A DNA stretch of 64,000 bases from Actinacidiphila cocklensis (GTDB lineage Bacteria > Actinomycetota > Actinomycetes > Streptomycetales > Streptomycetaceae), in the NCBI RefSeq assembly GCF_907177275.1, contig NZ_CAJSLV010000001.1, positions 124,001 to 188,000 on the forward strand. Direction: 5' to 3'. This document shows, piece by piece, positions 35,434 through 43,528 of this stretch (position 1 is its first letter; each line of letters starts with the position of its first letter). The notes beneath the pieces were generated by a model. That model saw only the letters and a list, made by a program, of their open reading frames with translations. It searched no databases and was not told where the DNA came from. Position numbers and translations under genes: made by a program.

Positions 35434-37047
35434 GTGCCGGAGGACGAGACGGTCATGTCGCTGTACGGCGAGCCGTTCGACAGCGGCTTCGAACTGGCCG
35501 AGCGCCACCAGCTGACCCCGGATCCCGCCGCCGCGCGGGCCGTCTACGAGGAACTGCTCACCGTCGCCGAGTCGATCGAGGACTCTCCCGATGTGCGGCT
35601 CCTGCGCGGGCACCTGCTGTCCGACCTCGCGGCGGTCCGGCTCACGGCCACGGATCTGCCGGGGGCGGCCCTCTGCGTCGAGCAGGCCCTCGGTCTGGTG
35701 CGTGGTCTGTCATCCGTGCCGATGGGGCCGCTCGGTCGGCAATTGTGGCTGGAAGTCCTGCTGAAGACACTGCAGGCCGGATCGGAACTGATGCGCAGGA
35801 CCGGGAGGTTGGACGAGGCGCAGGCGGCTGTGGACGAGGCGGCGGCCCTGCTGCCCGAGTTCGACGATCCCGAGGGGTTGCGCACCGCCGAGATCGGCCT
35901 GTCCCGGGTGCATCTGCTGCTGGACCGCAGCGAGTGGGGCGCGGCCGAGGAACTGGCCTCGGCGCTGCTGTCCGCCACTCCCGCGGTCGAGCCTCATCTG
36001 CTGGACTGCCTGGGGGTCGTCTGCGCCTCGACCGGGCGGTTCGACCTGGCGGAGGACTACTTCGCCCGCTCGGAGGACGGTTACCTGAGGCTGGGACACA
36101 CCTCGGGACGGCAGCAGCTGATCTCCCACCGGGCCTATGCCGCGATGCGCGCCGGCGACCTCGACCGCGCCGAGCAGCTGTACGCCGAGGCCTCCGCGGT
36201 CTTCGAACGGCAGGGCCAGTTCGAGGATCTCGCGGTCTGCGAACAGGCCCGTGCCCTTCTCGCCGAGTGCCGTGGCGACGCCGCCGCAGCGAACGACCTG
36301 ACGGCGTCGAGCCTGGCCCGCTTCGAACGGCTCGGCGCCACGATCGCCGCCGCCGACACCATGCTGCTGGGCGCCCGGCAGGCGTACGAGCAGGGCGACA
36401 CCGAGGAGATGGCGCGGCTCGCGCAGGGCGCGCGCGACGTGTACCAGGAGCGCGGACTGTACGAGCGGTGCGCACAGGTGGACCTCATGCTCGCGAAGGC
36501 CCTTGAGGACAACCTGAACCGGACCGACCACGGCGCCCACGAGAGGGCGTCGGTCGCCACCGCGGTCTCCCTCGCACTACCCGTCGCCCTGACGCTGGAG
36601 GCCGCCCGCTACGACTTCGCCACCGCCCACGCGCGCAGCCAGTGGCTGGAGCTGGCGAACGACGCCATGGGGCTGGCCTTCCGCCTCGTCATCCGCAGCG
36701 GGGACCAGGGGCTGCTCTTCGAACTGGTGGAACACCGCTGCGCGGGCGCCTCGCTGGTTCTGGGCCGCACCGACCGTACGCCGCCGGCCGCCCCCGCCGG
36801 GGGGACGGCCTTCCCGGCGGCCGCCATGAAGACGTACGCGCCCACCGCCGGCCCGATGACGCTGGGCGGCGTGGCAGCCGAGGCCGCTGCCGGCGTCGGC
36901 CTGCGCGTCGCACCGCCGCCGAAGGTGGTGATGTCACCGCAGACGGGCCGCATCGCGCTCGAGCAGTACGTCAAGGCAGCCGAATTCCGCTATCACCGGC
37001 GGATCGTGAGCGAGGAGGAGGTGCTGTTCTGGTCGCCGACGATCTGA
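35434..37047 (+). CDS. TPR-repeat protein of the CHAT operon, 537 aa
   Basis: GTG at 35434 with GAAGAGGA before it; an ATG at 35455 is an alternative. The chain is packed with 34-residue helical pairs, for example EAQAAVDEAAALLPEF, FDLAEDYFARSEDGYLRLG and LDRAEQLYAEASAVFERQG, which are TPR repeats. The last 70 residues form a distinct end (YAPTAGPMTLGG, FRYHRRIVSEEEVLFW). It overlaps or closely precedes the CHAT protease, a typical pairing in which TPR scaffolds sense and hold the protease. Partner and substrate are not known. Confidence 0.78.
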   Translation: MPEDETVMSLYGEPFDSGFELAERHQLTPDPAAARAVYEELLTVAESIEDSPDVRLLRGHLLSDLAAVRLTATDLPGAALCVEQALGLVRGLSSVPMGPLGRQLWLEVLLKTLQAGSELMRRTGRLDEAQAAVDEAAALLPEFDDPEGLRTAEIGLSRVHLLLDRSEWGAAEELASALLSATPAVEPHLLDCLGVVCASTGRFDLAEDYFARSEDGYLRLGHTSGRQQLISHRAYAAMRAGDLDRAEQLYAEASAVFERQGQFEDLAVCEQARALLAECRGDAAAANDLTASSLARFERLGATIAAADTMLLGARQAYEQGDTEEMARLAQGARDVYQERGLYERCAQVDLMLAKALEDNLNRTDHGAHERASVATAVSLALPVALTLEAARYDFATAHARSQWLELANDAMGLAFRLVIRSGDQGLLFELVEHRCAGASLVLGRTDRTPPAAPAGGTAFPAAAMKTYAPTAGPMTLGGVAAEAAAGVGLRVAPPPKVVMSPQTGRIALEQYVKAAEFRYHRRIVSEEEVLFWSPTI

Positions 37048-37058
37048 CGGACCGCGCG

Positions 37059-38327
37059 GTGGTCCAGGTCCGGCTGGCCGACGCCGGCGACCTCTACATG
37101 ACCTGGACGTGGACGCGCGTGGCCCAGGGATTCGGCACCGGGCACGCGCCCTGCGGGGAGGTCGACCAGGCGGTCCGCGCGCTGACGGCCGCTCTGCCCG
37201 GCGCGGGGGAGGGGGCGGAGGGGATGCGGCGTGCCTTCGCGTCGGGGGCGATGGCCGCGTACGAGGCGGAACGCCTGCTCGCGCGCGTGCTGGCCGAGGC
37301 GTTGTGGCCATCGGGCCTGACCGAGCAGATCCGCCACGTGGCGGAGCGCGCGGGCCGTCCGCTGGTGCGGATCCAGCCGTCGCCCCGGGTCGCCCAGGTC
37401 CCGTGGGAACTGCTCGCGGTCGGCGGTGACGGCGGCGGTGACGTACGGCTCCTCGACCTCGCGGACGTCGTGACGACGGCGCCGGCGTCACTGCGGCGGC
37501 CGGGCGCCCCCTCCCGCGAAGCGCCGGACGCCGACGCCCACGCCCACGCCGACGCCGTCGTGCTCGTCCTCGACCCCCGGGTACCCGGGTTCCGGGCCGA
37601 CTCCCCGCTCGGCTCGGTGCTGGGCGCGCCCGGGTCGGACCCCGGGCTGCTGTCGCTCGTACAGAGCCGTCTCGACGCGGGTGCCGTCGTGCCGCAAGTG
37701 GCTGCCCCCGCCGAGGCGTTCCGCCGCACCGACCTGGACCGGGACTGGCTGGGCGCGGTGCTGAGGAAGGGGGCACGCCGGCTGATGTACGTCGGGCATG
37801 TGAGCGGCGCGCCGGTCGAGGGCGGCCAGAGCGAGGACGGCGCGCTGCATCTGTGCTGCGGTCCGGGAACCGACGGCCTGACGGAGGTGATCCGCACCCA
37901 CCGGCCGCTCTCGGCCAAGGACCTCCTCCTGGGCACCCTCCCGCTGCGGGCCGACGGCGTCCCCGGGGCACAGCTGTGGCCCGCGCCGGCGCGGGTCGCC
38001 CTGATCGCCTGTGAGAGCGGGGGCGACCTGCGGTTCGCCGAGTCGTTCGGCCTGGCGTCCGCGATGATCCACAACGGTGCCGAACTGGTCACCGCCACCC
38101 GCTGGGTGCTGCCCACCAGCTTCGCCTTCCACCGGCTGGCCGGCGTGCCGGAGTCCGTACGCCCCCTCACCGAGGCCGTCATCGCCGTCGACGCCGCACA
38201 CGAGCACCCCGACCCCGTCCGCCGGCTCGGCGTCTGGCAGCGAGGGCAACTGGACCGCTGGCGCACCGGTGGCGGGATCGAGCACTCACCGCTGCTGTGG
38301 GCGGCCATGACCTGCATCGTCAGGTGA
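37059..38327 (+). CDS. CHAT-domain (caspase-like) protease, about 422 aa
   Basis: The C-terminal two-thirds is a CHAT domain. The catalytic His lies in LMYVGHVSG (about residue 247) and the catalytic Cys in VALIACESGG (about 318), followed by SFGLASAMIHNGAELVTATRW and a C-terminal GVWQRGQLDRW. CHAT proteases are relatives of caspases and separases and act as effectors in bacterial cell-death systems. I chose GTG 37059; the frame overlaps the TPR gene end, so the true start is unsure. It ends 8 bp into the convergent membrane gene. Confidence 0.82.
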   Translation: MVQVRLADAGDLYMTWTWTRVAQGFGTGHAPCGEVDQAVRALTAALPGAGEGAEGMRRAFASGAMAAYEAERLLARVLAEALWPSGLTEQIRHVAERAGRPLVRIQPSPRVAQVPWELLAVGGDGGGDVRLLDLADVVTTAPASLRRPGAPSREAPDADAHAHADAVVLVLDPRVPGFRADSPLGSVLGAPGSDPGLLSLVQSRLDAGAVVPQVAAPAEAFRRTDLDRDWLGAVLRKGARRLMYVGHVSGAPVEGGQSEDGALHLCCGPGTDGLTEVIRTHRPLSAKDLLLGTLPLRADGVPGAQLWPAPARVALIACESGGDLRFAESFGLASAMIHNGAELVTATRWVLPTSFAFHRLAGVPESVRPLTEAVIAVDAAHEHPDPVRRLGVWQRGQLDRWRTGGGIEHSPLLWAAMTCIVR

Positions 38328-39180
38328 CGGCCAGGAGGTGGCACAGGGCCGCCGCGCCCACCGCGACCGCCGCGGTCCCGGCGAGCAGCAGCCCGACGAC
38401 GAACCTGACGCCCGCTGCCCGCTCGCGGCGGTCGTGCTCGGGGTCGGGGGTGAGGACGGACGGGTCGGAGGGCGCGTAGTGGATCGTCACGTCGCGGCCG
38501 AGCGACAGGCCGGGGTTCGCGATGCCCTCGCGGCACAGCGCGGTGACCTGAACGCCTTCGTGGGTGGTGAAGGCGACGACGGGAGCGTGGTTGACGATCT
38601 CGCCGCCCTCCCCGTCGGTGTGGATGTCCCTGGTGACGGCCACGACACGGCCCGGGACGGCGACGGCCCCGTCCATCAGAGCCGCGCGGGCGCGCGCAAT
38701 GTCACCGTCCCGGCTGAGCGCCCCGTTGAGCAGCAGCAGGCCGCCGACGCAGACCAGCCCCCACGGCCAGCCCCACACGAAGAACGACTGGACGACCAGC
38801 CCCACCAGCGTCAGGAGGACCGTGCAGTTCGGCCAGATCAGCCCCCGCCTCTCTCCCCACACGTCCACCATCAGGCGGAACCGCTCCGGCCTGCGCCGCG
38901 GATAGCGCACCGGGAACTCCCGGCCCACCCAGGCCGCTTCCACCACGTGCCCGTGCCGTCCGGCGTGCCGCAGCCTGAACTCCCGCCCCGTGGCCGGATC
39001 CTGGAACGCGACCGTCACCGGTATCCCGGGCCTCTTGGAGTCATGGTGCGCCGGCTGGTGCACCTCCACGACCCGCGCCGTCACCCACACCGCCCGCTGT
39101 GCCCGCGTCACCCCGGCCAGCGAGCACGCGTACCCGACCGCCGCCAGCCCCGCCGGCACCGTCCACCACAGGCCCAGCAT
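38320..39180 (-). CDS. DUF3592-like membrane protein, about 286 aa
   Basis: Several hydrophobic segments are seen (near residues 5-25, 105-145 and 255-280), with extracytoplasmic beta stretches such as VHQPAHHDSKRPGIPVTVAFQDPATG between them. This is the DUF3592 layout. The start ATG at about 39178-39180 is close to an AGGAG; an upstream start to 39273 is possible. It is convergent with the CHAT gene with stops overlapping by 8 bp. It is inside the block bounded by the 21-bp repeats; a link to the CHAT genes is inferred only from position. Confidence 0.7.
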   Translation of the reverse strand: MLGLWWTVPAGLAAVGYACSLAGVTRAQRAVWVTARVVEVHQPAHHDSKRPGIPVTVAFQDPATGREFRLRHAGRHGHVVEAAWVGREFPVRYPRRRPERFRLMVDVWGERRGLIWPNCTVLLTLVGLVVQSFFVWGWPWGLVCVGGLLLLNGALSRDGDIARARAALMDGAVAVPGRVVAVTRDIHTDGEGGEIVNHAPVVAFTTHEGVQVTALCREGIANPGLSLGRDVTIHYAPSDPSVLTPDPEHDRRERAAGVRFVVGLLLAGTAAVAVGAAALCHLLAVT

Positions 39181-39342
39181 CTCCTGCCCGCCCACCCGAG
39201 CCTCCCGTCGTGCCTGGCGCACCGCATCCGCTACTGCGCGGAGATGCCGGCTCTGCCGTTGGCTGCGGACCACCGGCTGCGCGCTGCCGACCGGGCAGTG
39301 CCGTCGTGTGTGTCCTGACGGTTGGAGGCTAGGTGCGCTGCC

Positions 39343-39363
39343 GCGCCTACCGATCCCAGGTTC
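39343..39363. repeat. Right copy of the 21-bp exact direct repeat
   Basis: Identical to 32696-32716 in sequence and orientation. It lies 163 bp upstream (minus strand) of the DUF3592 start and 57 bp beyond the aldolase stop. Together the copies bound about 6.6 kb. Confidence 0.8.
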
Positions 39364-39420
39364 ACCTCCCGCCGGGCGCCGATTCGCGGCGGTACCGCGC
39401 TCGTCGCCGCGGTCCCGCGC

Positions 39421-40269
39421 TCAGAGCGCGACGACGGAGCACAGCTCGCGCACGGTCTGCGCGACGGCCGCCCGGCCGCGGTCGAGGTAGTGCCGGGGGT
39501 CGGCCGTGTCGGGACGCGCCTGCAGAGCGTCGCGGACCGCGCGGGTGAAGGCGATGCCGAGCGCGGTGCCGATGTTGACCTTGGCGACGCCCGCCGTGAC
39601 GGCGGCGCGCAGGTCGTCGTCGCCGACGCCCGACGAGCCGTGCAGGACCAGGGGGACCGGCACCGCGTCGCGGAGCCGTTCGATCAGCCCGTGGTCCAGG
39701 GACGCGGAGCGCTCGGTCATCGCGTGGCTGCTGCCGACGGCGACCGCGAGGGCGTCCACGCCGGTGTCCGCCACGAAGCGTGCCGCCTCGTCCGGGTCGG
39801 TGCGTACCCCTGCCGCGTGCGCGCTCGCGGGCGCACCGGGCTTGCCGCCCACGTAGCCGAGTTCGGCCTCCAGCCACAGTCCGGCGCCGTGTGCCCAGCG
39901 CGCCGCGGCGAGGGTGGCGGCCAGGTTGTCGGCGTACGGCAGCGCGCCCGCGTCGAACATCACCGAGGAGAACCCGGCGTCGGCCGCCTCGTGCAGCAAC
40001 CGGACGTCGGTCACGTGGTCGAGGTGCAGGGCGACGTCGGTCCGGCTCGTGCGGGCGACCCCGGCGGCGGCCCGCGCGAGCGGCTCGACCCGGCCGCCGT
40101 GGAAGCGCACGGCGTTCTCGCTGATCTGCAGGATCACCGGTGAGCCGGCCGCCTCGGCGCCGGCGGTGACCGCCTCGGCGTACTCCAGCGTGATCACGTT
40201 GAACGCGGGGACGGCCCGGCGGCCGGCCACAGCCCGCGCGACGAGTTCTCCCGTGGATACCAGGGACAT
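39421..40269 (-). CDS. kbaY: Class II aldolase, KbaY/GatY-like (tagatose/fructose-1,6-bisphosphate), 282 aa
   Basis: Class II zinc aldolase of about 285 residues with VALHLDHVTDVRLLHEAADAGF (zinc-ligand His and catalytic Asp region), GYVGGKPG, and GSSGVGDDDLRAAV near the end, where the GSS motif binds phosphate. It cleaves ketose-bisphosphate to DHAP and glyceraldehyde-3-phosphate. The KbaZ-like gene upstream on the same strand supports the tagatose-bisphosphate role. The ATG follows GGAAGGA. A 16-bp hairpin at 40318-40354 separates it from the transporter gene, so it may be separately or less strongly expressed. Confidence 0.85.
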   Translation of the reverse strand: MSLVSTGELVARAVAGRRAVPAFNVITLEYAEAVTAGAEAAGSPVILQISENAVRFHGGRVEPLARAAAGVARTSRTDVALHLDHVTDVRLLHEAADAGFSSVMFDAGALPYADNLAATLAAARWAHGAGLWLEAELGYVGGKPGAPASAHAAGVRTDPDEAARFVADTGVDALAVAVGSSHAMTERSASLDHGLIERLRDAVPVPLVLHGSSGVGDDDLRAAVTAGVAKVNIGTALGIAFTRAVRDALQARPDTADPRHYLDRGRAAVAQTVRELCSVVAL

Positions 40270-40317
40270 GGGTGGATTCCTTCCGCCGGATCGGCACGAT
40301 CGGCGTGGTTCATGGAG

Positions 40318-40354
40318 CCGGCCGGTGCGGACGGGTCACGTCCGCACCGGCCGG
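40318..40354 (-). terminator. Hairpin between the transporter and aldolase genes
   Basis: A 16-bp perfect stem (40318-40333 with 40339-40354) on a 5-base loop. It lies inside what otherwise looks like one operon, so it could reduce read-through or protect the upstream message. Confidence 0.65.
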
Positions 40355-40371
40355 GTCGTGGTGGGCGTCGG

Positions 40372-41331
40372 TCAGGGTCGGTGGGCGAGCGGGGCTTCCT
40401 GCACCCTGCCGCCGGCGTCGGCCCCGGGGGCCACGGCCTCGGCGGGGTCCTCGCCGGACTTCTCGTCGCTGTACACCATCAGGGTCGAGCCGACGAGGGC
40501 GAGCACGATGCCGATGGTGCCCCACACGTTCGGCAGCGTCTGGTAGACCGCCAGGGACAGCACGATCGTCAGGACCGGGGCCAGCGCGTTCGTGATGGGG
40601 GCGACCACCGAGGCCTTGCCGCGGCTGAGCGCCATCACCAGGAACAGCGCGCCGACCGCGTTGAGCACCTGCGTCACGGCGGTGAGCGCGGGGGCCTGCC
40701 AGGGCGCGCCGGACGGCAGGCCGCCCATCATCGCGAACGCCACGGGGACCAGCAGGAGCCCGCTGATGGTCATCCAGCCGAACGTCGTGGCGTCGTTGAC
40801 GCCGACGAGAGCCGCCTTGCGCATGCAGAACGCCTGCGCGCCCCAGGCGATGCAGATCAGGACCGCCAGCAGCAGCCAGGGGCCGTGCGAGTCCGAGCTT
40901 CCCCCGCCCGGGATGCTGAGCAGCACGATCGACACCAGCGCGATGACCACGCCCAGCACGGCGATCCGGGCGATGCGCTCCCGCAGCAGCACCGTCGCCA
41001 TCAGCACGGTGATCACCGGGGAGAGCGACACCACGGGGAAGATCAGGTAGGCAGGGCCTTCGGACAGCGCCTGGAACAGGAGCAACTGCCCGCCCGCCCC
41101 GGTCAGTCCGGCCAGCAGTCCCCATAGCGCCGCGGCCGGCCGCCGGTCGAACCGGTTGCCGCGCAGCGCGAAGTAGGCCGGGATGAGCATGGTGAAGGCC
41201 CAGATGACGTAGATCATCTCGTTGGGGTAGCCGTACCGCGTGTTGGGCTGGCTGGAGAAGGCACCCCAGACGCCCCAGAAGACCACCAGCAGGGTCGCGT
41301 AGACCATCCAGCTTCTCTTGGCGGTGTTCAT
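40372..41331 (-). CDS. EamA-family (DMT) transporter, 319 aa
   Basis: Ten hydrophobic segments in two five-helix halves, starting VYATLLVVFWGVWGAF and including VFFPVVSLSPVIT-like stretches, form the drug/metabolite transporter pattern. It sits in the inner membrane. Its ATG overlaps the kinase stop (ATGA at 41328-41331), so it is translationally coupled to the sugar genes. By context it should move the amino sugar or a product; such clusters usually use a PTS or ABC importer instead, so this is unusual. Confidence 0.85.
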   Translation of the reverse strand: MNTAKRSWMVYATLLVVFWGVWGAFSSQPNTRYGYPNEMIYVIWAFTMLIPAYFALRGNRFDRRPAAALWGLLAGLTGAGGQLLLFQALSEGPAYLIFPVVSLSPVITVLMATVLLRERIARIAVLGVVIALVSIVLLSIPGGGSSDSHGPWLLLAVLICIAWGAQAFCMRKAALVGVNDATTFGWMTISGLLLVPVAFAMMGGLPSGAPWQAPALTAVTQVLNAVGALFLVMALSRGKASVVAPITNALAPVLTIVLSLAVYQTLPNVWGTIGIVLALVGSTLMVYSDEKSGEDPAEAVAPGADAGGRVQEAPLAHRP

Positions 41332-42314
41332 CGTGCTTCCTCTCCTGCGTCCTGCGGTATCGAGCGCAGGGTGTCGAGCGCGGTGCGGTCGAGCGGGGTT
41401 CCGGCGAGTTTCGCCGCGTAGAGCGCGGCACCGATGACCGGTTCGTACAGCGGCCGTCGCAGTTCGTAGCCGGGGTGACTGCTGTGCAGCGCTGCGGTGA
41501 ACGCGGCCAGGACCGCCTCGGCGGCGAAGGTGCCGCCGGAGTAGGAGACCGGCACGGTCTCGTCCGGAGCGAAGCCCAGCTGCCGCCGGGTGACGTCCAC
41601 CACCAGGGCCAGCTCGCGGCCGGCGTCGGCCAGGATCTCCGCCGCGGACCCGTCGCCCAGCGCGGCGGCCTCCGTCACCACGCGGCTGAGCGCGGCGATC
41701 CGCCCGCGGTCGCCCTTCCACCGGTTGTACACGATGTCGATCACGTCCAGGTCGGACGCGGGTTCGAGCCGGCGGCGGAGCAGCGCGGCCAGCGGGCCCT
41801 CGGGCTGCCGGCCGTCGCTCATCCGCGAGAAGGCGCTGAGGCCGCGGATCGCGATCCAGTAGGCCGAGCCCTCGTCCCCGAACAGCTCTCCCCAGCCGCC
41901 GACCCGCACCCCGCGCCCGAGCCGTTCGCCGTACGTCATCGAGCCGGTGCCGCTGATCACGTTGATACCGTCCACCGCGCCCAGCGAACCGGCCCAGCCG
42001 CAGACCATGTCGTTGTCGCACGCGTAGCGGTCGTGCCCCAGCACGCTCCGGGGCACGGCGTCCAGGACCGGCAGGTCTCCCGCGGCCTCTCCGTAACCCG
42101 GGATGGCGAAGAAGGCGTAGTCGAACTGCGCCGGGACCACTCCGGCAGCCGCGCAGACCGCGTCCACGCCCTGCTTCAGGATGCGCTCGACCAGCTCGAT
42201 GCCGTCCGAGAAGTAATACGAACTGGGTGCCTCCGCCCGGCCCAGGATCTGGCCGGAGCGGTCGACCAGGGTGAAGGCGGTCTTGGTGCCTCCGCCGTCA
42301 ACACCGAGGAACAT
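41328..42314 (-). CDS. BadF/BadG-type kinase, likely N-acetylhexosamine kinase, 328 aa
   Basis: ASKHA kinase with phosphate-1 motif LGVDGGGTKT at residues 3-12, phosphate-2 GTGSMTYGERLGRGVRVGGWG (residues 120-142) and adenosine motif PVSYSGGTF near the end. The N-terminal GVDGGGTKT and DNDMVCGWAG are typical of GlcNAc/GalNAc kinases of this family. It would phosphorylate an amino sugar after uptake. It lies between AgaS and the transporter, with a 4-bp overlap to the latter. Confidence 0.85.
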   Translation of the reverse strand: MFLGVDGGGTKTAFTLVDRSGQILGRAEAPSSYYFSDGIELVERILKQGVDAVCAAAGVVPAQFDYAFFAIPGYGEAAGDLPVLDAVPRSVLGHDRYACDNDMVCGWAGSLGAVDGINVISGTGSMTYGERLGRGVRVGGWGELFGDEGSAYWIAIRGLSAFSRMSDGRQPEGPLAALLRRRLEPASDLDVIDIVYNRWKGDRGRIAALSRVVTEAAALGDGSAAEILADAGRELALVVDVTRRQLGFAPDETVPVSYSGGTFAAEAVLAAFTAALHSSHPGYELRRPLYEPVIGAALYAAKLAGTPLDRTALDTLRSIPQDAGEEAR

Positions 42315-42364
42315 TGTGCAACCTCCGTCCGGCGCCGTCACACCACGCCGTTGAGCAGACTGTC

Positions 42365-43528
42365 TCAGTTGTGCAGGTCGTGCAGGATCACGCCCTGCAC
42401 GACCCGGTTGACCTCGCCCGAGGGGAACGGCTGGTCCGGGCGGATCCCGCCGGCGAGCGAGGCGCGCAGCGCCACGAGCTGGGCGTACACCACGGCCGGC
42501 AGGGCCAGGGCGACGTCCTCGACGCCGTCCAGGGCCGGCACCTCCCAGCCGTCGGCGGTACCGGCGTCCCGCTGTGCGCCGGAGGCCGCGGCGACCGTCA
42601 CGACGCTGCCCGCGGGCAGGTTCCCGCGCAGTTCGGCGGCGATGTCCAGGTCGTACTGGCGGGTGTAGGGGTCGTTCGACACGTACACCACGACGACGGT
42701 GCCCGCGTTGAGTACGGCCTTGGGCCCGTGGCGGAACCCCAGCGAGGACTCGGCGCCGGCCACCAGCGTGCCGCCCGTGAGTTCGAGCACCTTGAGCGCC
42801 GACTCGCCGGCGAGGCCCTTCAGCGCCCCGCTCCCCAGGTAGACGATCCGCTCGGGCGCGCGGGACAGCAGCGCGCCGACGGTCCGCTCCACGTTGGCGT
42901 CGTCGAGGATCGCCTCGGCCGCCCGCGCCAGGCGCTCGGTGACCCCCTGGTACGCCTCGCCGCCGAGGGCGAGCAGGGCGGCGAGCGTCATGCAGGTGAA
43001 GCTCGACGTCATGGCGAAGCCCTGGTCGTTCGCCGCGGCGGGCATCAGCAGCACGTGCGAGGAGGGGCGTTCCGCGTGGCCGCGAGCCAGGCTGCCCTGC
43101 GCGTTGCAGGTGATCACGAGGTGGTGCACCTCGGAGAGCACCTGGTCGGCGAGATCCGTGGCGGCCACGCTCTCGGGGCTGTCGCCCGACCGCGCGAAGG
43201 ACACCAGCAGCGTGGGCACGTCCTCCGCGAGGCATCCGCGGGGGTCGGCGACCAGGTCGGTGGTGGCGACCGCGTCGACGCGCAGCCCCAGCCGCCGGGC
43301 CAGTGCCGCCTGGAGTACCTGTCCTGCGAAGGCGGAGGTCCCGGCGCCGGTGAGTACCACGCGCAGGTCGCCGCGGGCCGTGAGCGGGCGCAGGAAGGCG
43401 TCCAGCGTCTGCCGGGAGGCCGTCACGATCTGCTCCACCTCCCGCCACAGGGCGGGCTGCTGCGCGATCTCACGGACGGTGTGGGTGGCCCCGTTGTCGG
43501 CGACGGGGCTGGTGGAGAGGGAAGTCAC
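42365..43528 (-). CDS. agaS: AgaS-like SIS-domain sugar isomerase/deaminase, 387 aa
   Basis: Two SIS domains: the first with LTGAGTSAFAGQV and SFARSGDSPESVAA (phosphosugar-binding Ser cluster), the second with LGSGALKGLAGESALKVLEL. The length and motifs match AgaS, which converts galactosamine-6-phosphate toward tagatose-6-phosphate. The start is GTG at 43526-43528, overlapping the KbaZ stop (GTGA), so the two are coupled. Confidence 0.85.
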   Translation of the reverse strand: MTSLSTSPVADNGATHTVREIAQQPALWREVEQIVTASRQTLDAFLRPLTARGDLRVVLTGAGTSAFAGQVLQAALARRLGLRVDAVATTDLVADPRGCLAEDVPTLLVSFARSGDSPESVAATDLADQVLSEVHHLVITCNAQGSLARGHAERPSSHVLLMPAAANDQGFAMTSSFTCMTLAALLALGGEAYQGVTERLARAAEAILDDANVERTVGALLSRAPERIVYLGSGALKGLAGESALKVLELTGGTLVAGAESSLGFRHGPKAVLNAGTVVVVYVSNDPYTRQYDLDIAAELRGNLPAGSVVTVAAASGAQRDAGTADGWEVPALDGVEDVALALPAVVYAQLVALRASLAGGIRPDQPFPSGEVNRVVQGVILHDLHN

